This document shows, one piece after another, positions 8,564 to 16,719 of a stretch of 64,000 nucleotides of DNA. The first letter of the stretch is position 1; each line of letters begins with the position of its first letter. Made by a program: the position numbers and the translations under genes. The stretch is taken from the NCBI RefSeq assembly GCF_000236865.1, contig NZ_HE611015.1, forward strand, positions 257,388 to 321,387. The letters are read 5' to 3'. A model generated the notes under the pieces. It was not told where the DNA came from. It did not search any database and saw only the letters and a list, made by a program, of their open reading frames with translations. Source of the stretch: Senegalimassilia anaerobia JC110. GTDB taxonomy: Bacteria > Actinomycetota > Coriobacteriia > Coriobacteriales > Eggerthellaceae.

Positions 8564-10969
8564 GATGATCTCCTTATCCGCGGGCGCACCCGCATCGATT
8601 GCCTGGATATCCTGCTCGGATGCGGTTGCATCCGTAGCTTCTTCCTCAATGTCGCATTGCGTTGCGGCGATTTGCTGCGCAGCATCCGAGCTGAACCGGG
8701 GCTTCCACGAACGCAAACGCAACGCATTCGACACCACGCACACGCTTGAGCAGCTCATAGCCGCCGCGGCGATCATGGGATTGAGCGTGAAACCGGCGAA
8801 CGAGAACACGCCGGCAGCCACCGGGATGCATACCGCATTGTAAATCAACGCCCAGAACAGGTTCTGCTTGATATTGCGCAGCGTGGAGCGTGAAAGCTGT
8901 ATGGCAGCGGGAACGTCCAGGACGTCAGAGCGCATGAGCACGACATCGGCGCTGTCGATGGCGATGTCGGTGCCCGCGCCGATGGCGATGCCCACGTCTG
9001 CGCGGGCAAGCGCCGGGGCGTCGTTGATGCCGTCGCCGACCATGGCCACGCGTCCCTGTGCGGAAAGGCGGCGGATCTCGCGCTCCTTATCCTCGGGGAG
9101 CACGCCGGCTATCACCTCATCTGCGCCGACCAGGCGCTGGATAGCCTGCGCCGTGCGTTCGTTGTCGCCCGTGAGCATGACGGTGCGCAAGCCCATGGCG
9201 CGCAACTCCTCAAGCGCGGCGGCGCTTGAGGGCTTGACGGTGTCGGCTACGGCGACAAGACCGCACACCTTGCCACCACAGGCGAAGAACAAGGGGGTTT
9301 TGCCCTCATCGGCAAACTCGCGGGCACGCGGCTCGAACGCGGAAGCGTCCACACCCGCTTGCTCCATCAACCTGGCATTGCCCGCCAACGCGCACGCCCC
9401 GCCGACGTTTGCGCGTACGCCTCCGCCGGCAACCTGCTCAAAGGCCACGACCGGTTGAACCTGTCCACCGGCGGCTTCCGCCCAAGCTGCAACGGCTTGG
9501 GCAAGCGGATGCTCGCTGCGCTGCTCGATGGAAAGCGCAAGACCGGCAAGGCCCCGCTCATCCACGCCGTAGGCGCACACGATGTCGGTGACCACGGGCT
9601 TACCCGTTGTGATGGTTCCCGTCTTGTCGAACACGACTGTTTTAACATCATGGGCGACCTCGAGCGCCTCGGCCGACTTCACCAAGATGCCGCTGGAAGC
9701 CCCGCGACCCGTTCCCACCATAATGGCAGTTGGCGTGGCAAGGCCGAGCGCGCAGGGGCAGCTGATCACAAGCACGGAGATAGCGTGCGTGAGCGCCGTG
9801 GACACATCGGCGGAGAGCACCATCCACACGAGGAACGTCGCAACCGCGATAACGATGACGGCGGGGACGAACACGCCGGCTATCTTGTCCGCGATCTTCT
9901 CGATGGGGGCCTTGGTGGAGGTGGCCTCGTCGACAAGACGGATGATGCCCGCAAGCGTGGTGTCGGCGCCGACGCGGTCAGCCCTCATGACGAACCACCC
10001 GGACTTGTTCAGGGTAGCGCCCGTGACGGTATCGCCGGCGTGTTTGCCGACCGGCACGCTCTCGCCGGTGATGACCGACTCGTCCACCACGCCGTCGCCT
10101 TCGATGACGATGCCGTCGACGGGCACGCTCTGACCGGCCTTGACCTCGAGCATGTCGCCAACGCGGACCTGCTCGACCGGCACCTGCTCAACGCCGCCAT
10201 CCGGTGTGCGCCGCGCGGCCTCCTTCGGCGTCAGGTCCATGAGCTTGGCGATGGCGTCGGTGGTCTTGCCCTTCGCCCTCGCCTCGAAGTACTTGCCAAG
10301 CGTGATGAGCATCAAGATCATGGCAGCGGATTCGAAGTACAGGTCCATAGCCGCCGCATGCGCGAAATCGATATCCCCATGGCCCATGCCCCAGCCGATG
10401 CGGTAGATGGCGGCAATGCCATATATGGTAGATGCGGCAGAACCGAGCGCGATGAGCGAATCCATGTTCGGCGCGCCGTGGGCAAGCGTTTTGAAGCCCA
10501 CACGGAAAAACTTGAAGTTCACGAAGATGACGGGCAGCAGCAGCAGGAATTGGGTAAACGCGAACGTGAGCATGTTCTCGTGGCCCAAGAAGACCCCGGG
10601 CAGCGGCCAGCCGAACATATGCCCCATCGACAGATAGAACAACGGGATGGTGAAGCAGAAGCTCACGATGAGGCGCATGCGAACCCTTTTCGCTTCCGCG
10701 GCGGGATCGTTCATCGTCTGCACAGGCTGCTGCACGTTAGCGGACGAAGCCCCTGCCTCAGGCCGCGGATATGCGCCGTAGCCCGCCTTCTCTACCGCCG
10801 CGGAAACAGCGGCAAGGGTGGCAGCTTCGCCATCGAAATCCACTTCCATGCTGTTCTTCAGCAGGTTCACTGACACTGAGGCTATGCCCGGGACGTTTGC
10901 CGCGGCCTTCTCGACACGCGCCGAGCATGCGGCGCACGTCATGCCGGTCACGTCGAATGTACGTTTCAT
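8354..10969 (-). CDS. copA: Copper-exporting P1B-type ATPase with N- and C-terminal HMA domains
   Basis: 871 residues; exports Cu(I) from the cytoplasm. Order: HMA domain with C12-x2-C15 (GMTCAAC), linker, about eight membrane helices, TGES at 301, the transmembrane CPC metal site (C404, C406), DKTGT phosphorylation site (D448), GDGIND hinge, then the YN and MxxSS signatures of Cu(I) pumps in the last helices (LIYNAVCIP, AMSCSSVC). A second HMA domain (residues 803-871, GMMCPKC) follows a linker of about 30 residues. Such a C-terminal HMA is unusual, since most CopA proteins carry theirs at the N-terminus. It follows csoR by 20 nt in the same operon, so it is probably induced by copper. Confidence 0.96.
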   Translation of the reverse strand: MKRTFDVTGMTCAACSARVEKAAANVPGIASVSVNLLKNSMEVDFDGEAATLAAVSAAVEKAGYGAYPRPEAGASSANVQQPVQTMNDPAAEAKRVRMRLIVSFCFTIPLFYLSMGHMFGWPLPGVFLGHENMLTFAFTQFLLLLPVIFVNFKFFRVGFKTLAHGAPNMDSLIALGSAASTIYGIAAIYRIGWGMGHGDIDFAHAAAMDLYFESAAMILMLITLGKYFEARAKGKTTDAIAKLMDLTPKEAARRTPDGGVEQVPVEQVRVGDMLEVKAGQSVPVDGIVIEGDGVVDESVITGESVPVGKHAGDTVTGATLNKSGWFVMRADRVGADTTLAGIIRLVDEATSTKAPIEKIADKIAGVFVPAVIVIAVATFLVWMVLSADVSTALTHAISVLVISCPCALGLATPTAIMVGTGRGASSGILVKSAEALEVAHDVKTVVFDKTGTITTGKPVVTDIVCAYGVDERGLAGLALSIEQRSEHPLAQAVAAWAEAAGGQVQPVVAFEQVAGGGVRANVGGACALAGNARLMEQAGVDASAFEPRAREFADEGKTPLFFACGGKVCGLVAVADTVKPSSAAALEELRAMGLRTVMLTGDNERTAQAIQRLVGADEVIAGVLPEDKEREIRRLSAQGRVAMVGDGINDAPALARADVGIAIGAGTDIAIDSADVVLMRSDVLDVPAAIQLSRSTLRNIKQNLFWALIYNAVCIPVAAGVFSFAGFTLNPMIAAAAMSCSSVCVVSNALRLRSWKPRFSSDAAQQIAATQCDIEEEATDATASEQDIQAIDAGAPADKEIIMEKKLTVEGMMCPKCVAHVKKALEDVEGVSEAVVDLDAGTAVAKLADAVDDTVLVNAVVEAGYEVKGIE

Positions 10970-10989
10970 GCTTGTCCTTCTTCCGGCGC

Positions 10990-11322
10990 TTATCGCGCGA
11001 ATTTCTTGATGAGCTGCATGGCTTCATCGATGATCTGCGTATTGCCTTGCTCGATTTGCTCGACCACGCAGGTTTCCAGGTGATTTTGCAGCAAGATGGC
11101 GGAAATGCTGTGCACGGCGCTTTCGGCGGCGGAGAGCTGTATGAGCACGTCGCCGCAATAACGATTGTCGTCGATCATCGTTTTCACGCCGTTGAGCTGG
11201 CCTATCACGCGATTCAGCCGTTTTTGCAAGTCATCTTGCATCTGCTGACTGCGCGGCGTGGCCTTGTGATGGCAACCGCAAGCCTTTTGCGTACCCTGGC
11301 TATCGGGCGAATCTTCGCTCAT
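10990..11322 (-). CDS. csoR: Copper-sensing repressor, CsoR family
   Basis: 110 residues of the all-helical CsoR/RcnR fold (DUF156). The copper-binding triad is present as C56, H81 and C85 (YCGDVL and HLETC), the Cys-His-Cys pattern of copper CsoR rather than the patterns of RcnR or FrmR. The N-terminal tail adds CGCHH, which could bind metal too. ATG 11322 was chosen because GGAAGG lies upstream. It is first in the csoR-copA operon, and two CsoR-type palindromes lie in its promoter region, so it should repress its own operon until Cu(I) binds. Confidence 0.93.
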   Translation of the reverse strand: MSEDSPDSQGTQKACGCHHKATPRSQQMQDDLQKRLNRVIGQLNGVKTMIDDNRYCGDVLIQLSAAESAVHSISAILLQNHLETCVVEQIEQGNTQIIDEAMQLIKKFAR

Positions 11323-11371
11323 GAAGCATCCTTCCAATCGGAGCGCACCAAGGGGACATACAGCGATTCGC

Positions 11372-11396
11372 ATATACCCCCATAGGGCATGTATAT
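11372..11396. promoter_or_regulatory. CsoR-type operator, site 1
   Basis: An AT-flanked GC-core palindrome with arms ATATACCCCC and GGGCATGTATAT. It matches the usual CsoR operator design of TATACCCCC facing a G-run and TATA. It lies 50 nt upstream of csoR. Confidence 0.6.
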
Positions 11397-11403
11397 CATG
11401 CTT

Positions 11404-11428
11404 AGTATATGCCCCCGAGGGGTATAGT
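11404..11428. promoter_or_regulatory. CsoR-type operator, site 2
   Basis: A second copy of the same design, AGTATATGCCCCC facing GAGGGGTATAGT. Its centre is 32 nt from site 1, about three helical turns. The tandem sites suggest cooperative binding of CsoR tetramers at the csoR-copA promoter. Confidence 0.65.
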
Positions 11429-11503
11429 CAAGCAAAAGGTTTACGCAATGATACTTAATACGCAACGCGAACGCAGGTCGGTTTCGCGATATCGCAAAAC
11501 CAG

Positions 11504-11549
11504 TTGACAAGCATGCGCTGCAGACTATACTTATGAACAGTTGCTCATA
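11504..11549 (+). promoter_or_regulatory. Promoter and ArsR/SmtB-type operator of the zinc-efflux unit
   Basis: TTGACA (11504-11509), a 16-nt spacer and TATACT (11526-11531) form a near-consensus promoter. Directly after the -10 is the imperfect palindrome TATGAACAGTTGCTCATA (11532-11549), the shape bound by SmtB/CadC-type repressors (ATGAACA...TGTTCAT). Repressor bound there would cover the start point. Confidence 0.75.
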
Positions 11550-11580
11550 TGTTTAGCAGTTAGCTGAAAGGATCGCAACC

Positions 11581-12057
11581 ATGGCAAACCAGGAGATGGC
11601 CGCGTCCACGTTGCACTCGATGCAAAGCGGCGCAGCGGCTACCGACCAGCCATCGGTCATGGAAACCGAACACCGGTGCACCCCCGCTGACGCCCTGCCA
11701 GCCCAAAACCCGCAGACCGACGATTGCCCATGCGGATGCAACCGCCAGGAAACGCAGCAACGCTTCGACACCATGCCCGACGAGGAGCTGCTCTACGATT
11801 TGGCCGACCTGTTCAAGGTGTTCGCCGATACCACCCGCATCAAGATCCTGTTCGCGCTGATGGCGCGTCCCATGCCCGTGGGCGAGCTGGCCGAGGCCAT
11901 CGGCGCCACGCAATCCGCGGTATCCCACCAGCTACGCCAGCTTAAGCAAGCCCACCTGGTGAAGTTCCAGCGCGACGGCAAATCCGTCATCTATTCCCTA
12001 TCGGACGACCACGTGTACACCATGCTTGCACAAGGCATGACCCATATCTGCGAATAG
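11581..12057 (+). CDS. ArsR/SmtB-family metal-sensing repressor
   Basis: 158 residues. The winged-helix core starts near residue 70 (DLFKVFADTTRIKILFAL), with the recognition helix in QSAVSHQLRQLKQ. The C-terminal helix carries D142-x-H144-x10-H155-x2-E158, exactly the alpha-5 zinc site of SmtB/CzrA. A long N-terminal extension of about 65 residues contains C33 and the cluster C49-P-C51-G-C53, which could form an additional soft-metal site like that of CadC. It would sense Zn and perhaps Cd/Pb. First gene of the unit with the HMA chaperone and zntA-like ATPase, preceded by its own operator. The start has AAAGGA upstream. Confidence 0.92.
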   Translation: MANQEMAASTLHSMQSGAAATDQPSVMETEHRCTPADALPAQNPQTDDCPCGCNRQETQQRFDTMPDEELLYDLADLFKVFADTTRIKILFALMARPMPVGELAEAIGATQSAVSHQLRQLKQAHLVKFQRDGKSVIYSLSDDHVYTMLAQGMTHICE

Positions 12058-12111
12058 CCGGGCACGCGCCCGAAACCATTCGACCCCATCCACCAAGCGA
12101 AAGGAACCATT

Positions 12112-12330
12112 ATGCGAAAGACGTTCAAACTCGAGGAGCTCGACTGCGCCAACTGCGGAGCGAAGATCGAAGCGGGAATCAAGCAGATCGAAGGCGTGAA
12201 CGACGCCAAGGTCACCTTCATGACCCAGAAGCTCATGATCGACGCCGATGATGCCCGGTTCGACCAGATCGTCGACGAAGCTCAAAAGGTTGCCCACAAG
12301 TTCGAGCCCGACTGCGACATCGTTCGTTAA
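12112..12330 (+). CDS. Stand-alone heavy-metal-associated (HMA) domain protein
   Basis: 72 residues, a complete ferredoxin-like HMA domain with the metal pair in LDCANCGAKIE (C12, C15). The ELDCANCA-type motif is the form usually found at the N-terminus of Zn/Cd/Pb ATPases. The ATPase encoded 40 nt downstream lacks any N-terminal HMA domain, so this protein is probably its detached metal-binding domain or chaperone. AAAGGAACC precedes the ATG. Part of the operon with the ArsR-type repressor. Confidence 0.88.
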   Translation: MRKTFKLEELDCANCGAKIEAGIKQIEGVNDAKVTFMTQKLMIDADDARFDQIVDEAQKVAHKFEPDCDIVR

Positions 12331-12370
12331 GCAAGCCGGGCGCAAGCTGCCTACATAAGGAATCGCTACC

Positions 12371-14290
12371 ATGAACAAAAAGCAACGAAAGTGGCGCAAC
12401 CGCATCTTGGTCGCGTTGGCCCTGTTCGCCGTCATCTTCGCCACCGAGCACCTGCTGCCGCTGGCCGATATGCTAGGCAGCGAGGCCGCTGCGGTCTACC
12501 TGCTGTTCGCGTTGTACCTGGTGCCCTACCTCATCGCCGGCCACGATGTGCTGCTGCGGGCAGCCAGCAACATCAAAAACGGCCAAGTGTTCGACGAGAA
12601 CCTGCTCATGGCCATCGCCACCATTGGCGCATTCGCCATGATCGCGTTCCCCGACGCGGAGCCTTCGATGGCGGAAGGTTGCGCCGTGATGCTGTTCTAC
12701 CAGATCGGCGAGCTGTTCCAAAGCTACGCCGTGGGCAAATCGCGCAAATCCATCGCATCCATGATGGACATTGCGCCCGATTACGCCAACATCGAGCGTG
12801 ACGGCGAACTTGCGCAGGTCGATCCAGCCGAAGTGGCCATCGGCGACGTCATCGTGGTGAAGCCCGGCGAGCGCGTGCCCATCGACGGCACCGTCATCGA
12901 AGGAGCAAGCCAGCTTGACACCGCTGCGCTCACCGGCGAGTCCGTTCCGCGCCATGTGGAAGCCGGCATGGACGTCATCAGCGGTTGCGTGAACATGACC
13001 GGCCTTCTGCGCGTTCGCACGCAGAAGCCCTTCGGCGAGTCAACCGTCAGCCGCATCCTTGAGCTGGTGGAAAACGCCGCGGAGAAGAAGGCTCGCACAG
13101 AGAACTTCATCACCCGCTTCGCCCGCTACTACACCCCCACCGTCACGGGGCTTGCCCTGCTGCTTGCCATCATCCCGCCGCTTTTGGGCATGGGCGCCTG
13201 GAGCGATTGGATTTTGCGCGGCCTCACCTTCCTGGTGGTCAGCTGCCCGTGCGCGCTCGTCATCAGCGTGCCGCTGTCGTTCTTCGGCGGCATCGGCGGC
13301 GCCAGCAAGCTTGGCGTGCTGGTCAAGGGCAGCAACTATCTTGAGGCGCTTGCCAAGGTGGACACCGTGGTGTTCGACAAGACCGGCACGCTGACCAACG
13401 GCACCTTCAACGTGGTGGCGGTGCATACCGAACACGACATCGACCCCGATTACCTGATGAGCTACGCGGCGCACGCGGAATCCTATTCGGACCATCCCAT
13501 CGCGCTGTCGGTCAAGGAAGCATATTCCGGCACGATCGACCAGGAACGCATCCATGACGTTCGCGAAGAGGCGGGCCATGGCGTGGCGGCCGTGATCGAC
13601 GAGCATGTGGTGCTGGTGGGCAATGACAAGCTCATGAACGCGAACGGCATGGATTACCATGATTGCGAGCTTACGGGCACGATCCTGCACGTTTCGATTG
13701 ACGGACGCTACGCCGGCCACATCGTCATCGCCGACGTAGTGAAAGAAGATGCCGCCGAGGCCATCACGCGCCTTCACGCTGCAGGCGTGCGCAAAACGGT
13801 CATGCTCACCGGCGACCGTGCCGAGGTGGCGCGCGCGGTGTCAAAACAGCTGGGCATCGACGAGTTCCACGCCCAACTGCTGCCCGCCGACAAGGTCGCC
13901 CAGGTCGAGCGCCTGCTGTCCGAGGAAGCCGACGGCGCGAACCTGGCCTTCGTAGGCGATGGGATCAACGATGCCCCGGTGCTCACCCGCGCCGACGTGG
14001 GCATCGCCATGGGAGCAATGGGCTCGGATGCCGCCATCGAGGCCGCTGATGTGGTGCTTATGGACGACAAGCCCTCCAACATCTCGCGCGCCATCGGCCT
14101 GGCGCGGCGCACCATGCGCATCGTGTGGCAGAACATCGTGTTCGCCTTGGGCGTCAAGCTCGCCGTGCTCGTGCTGGCCGCGGTGGGCATCGCGAACATG
14201 TGGCTAGCGGTGTTCGCCGACGTGGGCGTGGCGATCCTTGCCATCCTCAACGCCATGCGCTGCATGAACGTGAAGGGGTTGCGCAAGTAG
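12371..14290 (+). CDS. zntA: Zn/Cd/Pb-exporting P1B-type ATPase without an HMA domain
   Basis: 639 residues, shorter than usual CadA/ZntA because the N-terminal HMA domain is missing and encoded separately upstream. Seen in order: an Arg/Lys start and first helices, TGES at 188, the membrane metal site in SCPCALVISVP (C292, C294), DKTGT (D336), HP in SDHPIAL, GDGINDAPV, and the last helices with GVKLA and FADVG. The paired Lys and Asp are typical of the P1B-2 zinc group. It pumps divalent metal out of the cytoplasm. Third gene of the metal-induced operon. Confidence 0.93.
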   Translation: MNKKQRKWRNRILVALALFAVIFATEHLLPLADMLGSEAAAVYLLFALYLVPYLIAGHDVLLRAASNIKNGQVFDENLLMAIATIGAFAMIAFPDAEPSMAEGCAVMLFYQIGELFQSYAVGKSRKSIASMMDIAPDYANIERDGELAQVDPAEVAIGDVIVVKPGERVPIDGTVIEGASQLDTAALTGESVPRHVEAGMDVISGCVNMTGLLRVRTQKPFGESTVSRILELVENAAEKKARTENFITRFARYYTPTVTGLALLLAIIPPLLGMGAWSDWILRGLTFLVVSCPCALVISVPLSFFGGIGGASKLGVLVKGSNYLEALAKVDTVVFDKTGTLTNGTFNVVAVHTEHDIDPDYLMSYAAHAESYSDHPIALSVKEAYSGTIDQERIHDVREEAGHGVAAVIDEHVVLVGNDKLMNANGMDYHDCELTGTILHVSIDGRYAGHIVIADVVKEDAAEAITRLHAAGVRKTVMLTGDRAEVARAVSKQLGIDEFHAQLLPADKVAQVERLLSEEADGANLAFVGDGINDAPVLTRADVGIAMGAMGSDAAIEAADVVLMDDKPSNISRAIGLARRTMRIVWQNIVFALGVKLAVLVLAAVGIANMWLAVFADVGVAILAILNAMRCMNVKGLRK

Positions 14291-14445
14291 CCGCCGAAAG
14301 CAAGCGCGCCGACAGCTGCGAAGCCTCGCGCAAACGCGTGCGACATGGCGCCCCCTCGTTCGGGAATCCCCGCACCAGGCGCAGTTTCGCAAGCGCATGA
14401 CAAACGACGATCGCATCGTACACCGCTTTGCGTTACCTATTTATG

Positions 14446-14475
14446 GAGAGGCCGCCCGCAATCGGGCGGCCTCTC
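14446..14475 (+). terminator. Hairpin after the zinc-efflux operon
   Basis: Perfect 13-bp stem GAGAGGCCGCCCG/CGGGCGGCCTCTC with a CAAT loop, about 155 nt after the zntA stop. The tail is not T-rich. Nothing else is seen in 14291-14527. Confidence 0.6.
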
Positions 14476-14527
14476 TACGCTTGCGCTAAACTAGAATGCC
14501 GAAATTTCGAGCGAAGGGTGGGCAGCT

Positions 14528-16699
14528 GTGGCCGACAACATGCAGGATAACCTCAACGAAACCGCATCCGACCAGGCATGCGACCCGGTCTTCCAACAAG
14601 AGCAGGACCACCTGTCCGACACGTACGCCAAGCTTGAGGCCATAGCGAAAAACCTGTCGGAGAAGATGGAACGACGCCGCTGGCAGGCCGCCAAAGACAA
14701 AGACGACATGCAAGGCGAGGTCAAGCACAACTTCGCCAGCGACGGCGAAGCCCAGGAGACCTACGTCGACTACGCCGTGCTCAACAACCTTATCCGCGAT
14801 TACAACCTTGAGCAGGACGCCGACAGCGAGCGCCTTGCCGCAGCCGCAAAGCTGCTCGAACAGCCCTACTTCGCCAAAATCAGCCTGGAGATGCGCACCG
14901 GCGCCCCGGCCAAGGACATCTACATCGGCCTTGCCGGCGTTGCCGACGAAAACTACCGCCGCATGGTGGTGGACTGGCGCAGCCCCGTTGCCGAGGTGTA
15001 CTACAACCAGGAAAACGGCGCCACCTCCTACGAGGCCAACGGCCGCACCATCAAAGTCAACCTGCTCAACCGCCGTCAGTTCGACATCGAGGGCAAAACG
15101 CTTCGCGCGTATTTCGACTCCGATGTCGCCATCGAGGACTCGCTGCTGCTGCAATCGCTTTCCGCACAGCGCTCCGAGCACATGAAGGCCATCACCGCCA
15201 CCATCCAAAAAGAGCAGAACCTCATCATCCGCCACGAGGACGTGCCCGCATTGCTGGTCGCGGGCATCGCCGGCAGCGGCAAGACCAGCGTGCTGCTGCA
15301 GCGCATCGCGTACCTGTTCTACCGCAACCGCGGATCGCTCGACCCGCGCCAGGTGTTCTTGATCAGCCCCAACCCTGTGTTCGCGAAATACATCGAGAAC
15401 GTGCTGCCGGACCTGGGCGAACGTAACCCGGAAACCATCACCTACCACGACTTGTGCGCCCGCCTGCTTCCCGCTGGCCGCAATCCGCAGGACAAGGAAA
15501 GCCCGCTTGAACTGCTATGGAAGATCGACCGCGCCGTCGAGGGCCTTCGCTTCGAGCTTGCGGACTTGCGCGACATCAAGTTCTACGGCGTACGCCTGGT
15601 ATCGGCCGGCGCCATCATGCAGCTGATGCAGAAGTACCCCAACGTGCCGGCCGGCCCGCACCTGGTCACGTTGGTGCGCGAGGAACTGTTCAACCGCCTA
15701 GACGCGCGCCTGAAACAGATGGCTGCCACCGAAGCGGTGCAGGACGAGCTGTTATGTCTGTCGCTTGATGAGCAGGTGCGCCTGTTCAACGCGCCGTACG
15801 ACCCGCAAACCGAGCAGGAAGCTCGCGACTGCGCGCTCGCTTATCTGCAGGAGCGCTTCGCAGGGGCGGTGCTTGCCATCGAGCGCGATGAGTGGCTGCG
15901 CATCGACCGCATCGGCATGCGCCTGCTCGGCGTAGAGAACCTACCCGTGAGCGCATGGCTGTACCTGAACATGGCCGTCACCGGCCTGGGAAATCCTGAT
16001 GCGCGCTACGTCATGATCGACGAGGTGCAGGACTATACGCCCGACCAGCTGGCAGTCATGGCCCGCTTTTTCCGCCGCGCACACTTCATGCTGCTCGGCG
16101 ACCCCCATCAGGCCATCCGTCCGGAAACGGCATCCTACGAGCAGATCCGTGAGGTGTTCGAGTGCCTGCGCGGCTCCATCGAGGATTGCCAGCTGTTGAC
16201 CAGCTATCGCTCCACGCCCGAGATCACGGCGCTGTTCGCGGGCCTTTTGCCCGAAAGCGAGCGCATGCAGATTTCGGCTGTGCAGCGCGCCGACCAACCG
16301 CCGGCGCTGGTCGCCTGTCCCACCGAGGAGGACTACGAGCAGAACCTGCGCCGCGTGATTCGCGAAGCATCCGACTACGACGGGCTCACCGCCGTGGTGG
16401 TGCCCTGGAAAAGCCAGCTCAAGCGCTTGCAGAAACTGCTCGGCGACGACACTCCGCAGATCATCGGCCAGGATAGGCGCCTGCCGTCCTCCGGCGTGCT
16501 GGCGCTCACCCTGCCGCTGGCGAAGGGCTTGGAATTCGATCACGTCATCATCCCCGACGCCGGCGCCAGCCTGTTCCCTGCGAACGACCACGTGGCGCAG
16601 AACCGCCTTTACACCACGATAAGCCGCGCAACCCGCACCATCACCATCCTGTCCAACGGCCCGCTCACCCCGCTGCTGGATTTCACGCACCAGAACTGA
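14528..16699 (+). CDS. helD: HelD-like UvrD-family ATPase associated with RNA polymerase
   Basis: 723 residues. A charged coiled-coil N-terminus (about residues 20-75) precedes the VVDWRSPVAEVYY segment typical of HelD, then Walker A GIAGSGKTSVLLQR, a long insertion, the DEVQDYTPDQ motif II, LLGDPHQAI motif III, and TISRATRT near the C-terminus. HelD proteins pull RNA polymerase off nucleic acid and recycle stalled complexes. The start is GTG at 14528, with AAGGGTGGG upstream; ATG 14540 is an alternative. The ABC exporter gene follows after 20 nt and is probably cotranscribed. Confidence 0.9.
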   Translation: MADNMQDNLNETASDQACDPVFQQEQDHLSDTYAKLEAIAKNLSEKMERRRWQAAKDKDDMQGEVKHNFASDGEAQETYVDYAVLNNLIRDYNLEQDADSERLAAAAKLLEQPYFAKISLEMRTGAPAKDIYIGLAGVADENYRRMVVDWRSPVAEVYYNQENGATSYEANGRTIKVNLLNRRQFDIEGKTLRAYFDSDVAIEDSLLLQSLSAQRSEHMKAITATIQKEQNLIIRHEDVPALLVAGIAGSGKTSVLLQRIAYLFYRNRGSLDPRQVFLISPNPVFAKYIENVLPDLGERNPETITYHDLCARLLPAGRNPQDKESPLELLWKIDRAVEGLRFELADLRDIKFYGVRLVSAGAIMQLMQKYPNVPAGPHLVTLVREELFNRLDARLKQMAATEAVQDELLCLSLDEQVRLFNAPYDPQTEQEARDCALAYLQERFAGAVLAIERDEWLRIDRIGMRLLGVENLPVSAWLYLNMAVTGLGNPDARYVMIDEVQDYTPDQLAVMARFFRRAHFMLLGDPHQAIRPETASYEQIREVFECLRGSIEDCQLLTSYRSTPEITALFAGLLPESERMQISAVQRADQPPALVACPTEEDYEQNLRRVIREASDYDGLTAVVVPWKSQLKRLQKLLGDDTPQIIGQDRRLPSSGVLALTLPLAKGLEFDHVIIPDAGASLFPANDHVAQNRLYTTISRATRTITILSNGPLTPLLDFTHQN

Positions 16700-16719
16700 T
16701 ACGCACTCGAAGGAGCCTC

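Noticed and set aside
14528..16699. Classification of the helD-like gene as a defence helicase
   Set aside because: N-terminal coiled coil and VVDWRSP segment match RNA-polymerase-associated HelD, and the neighbours are not defence genes.
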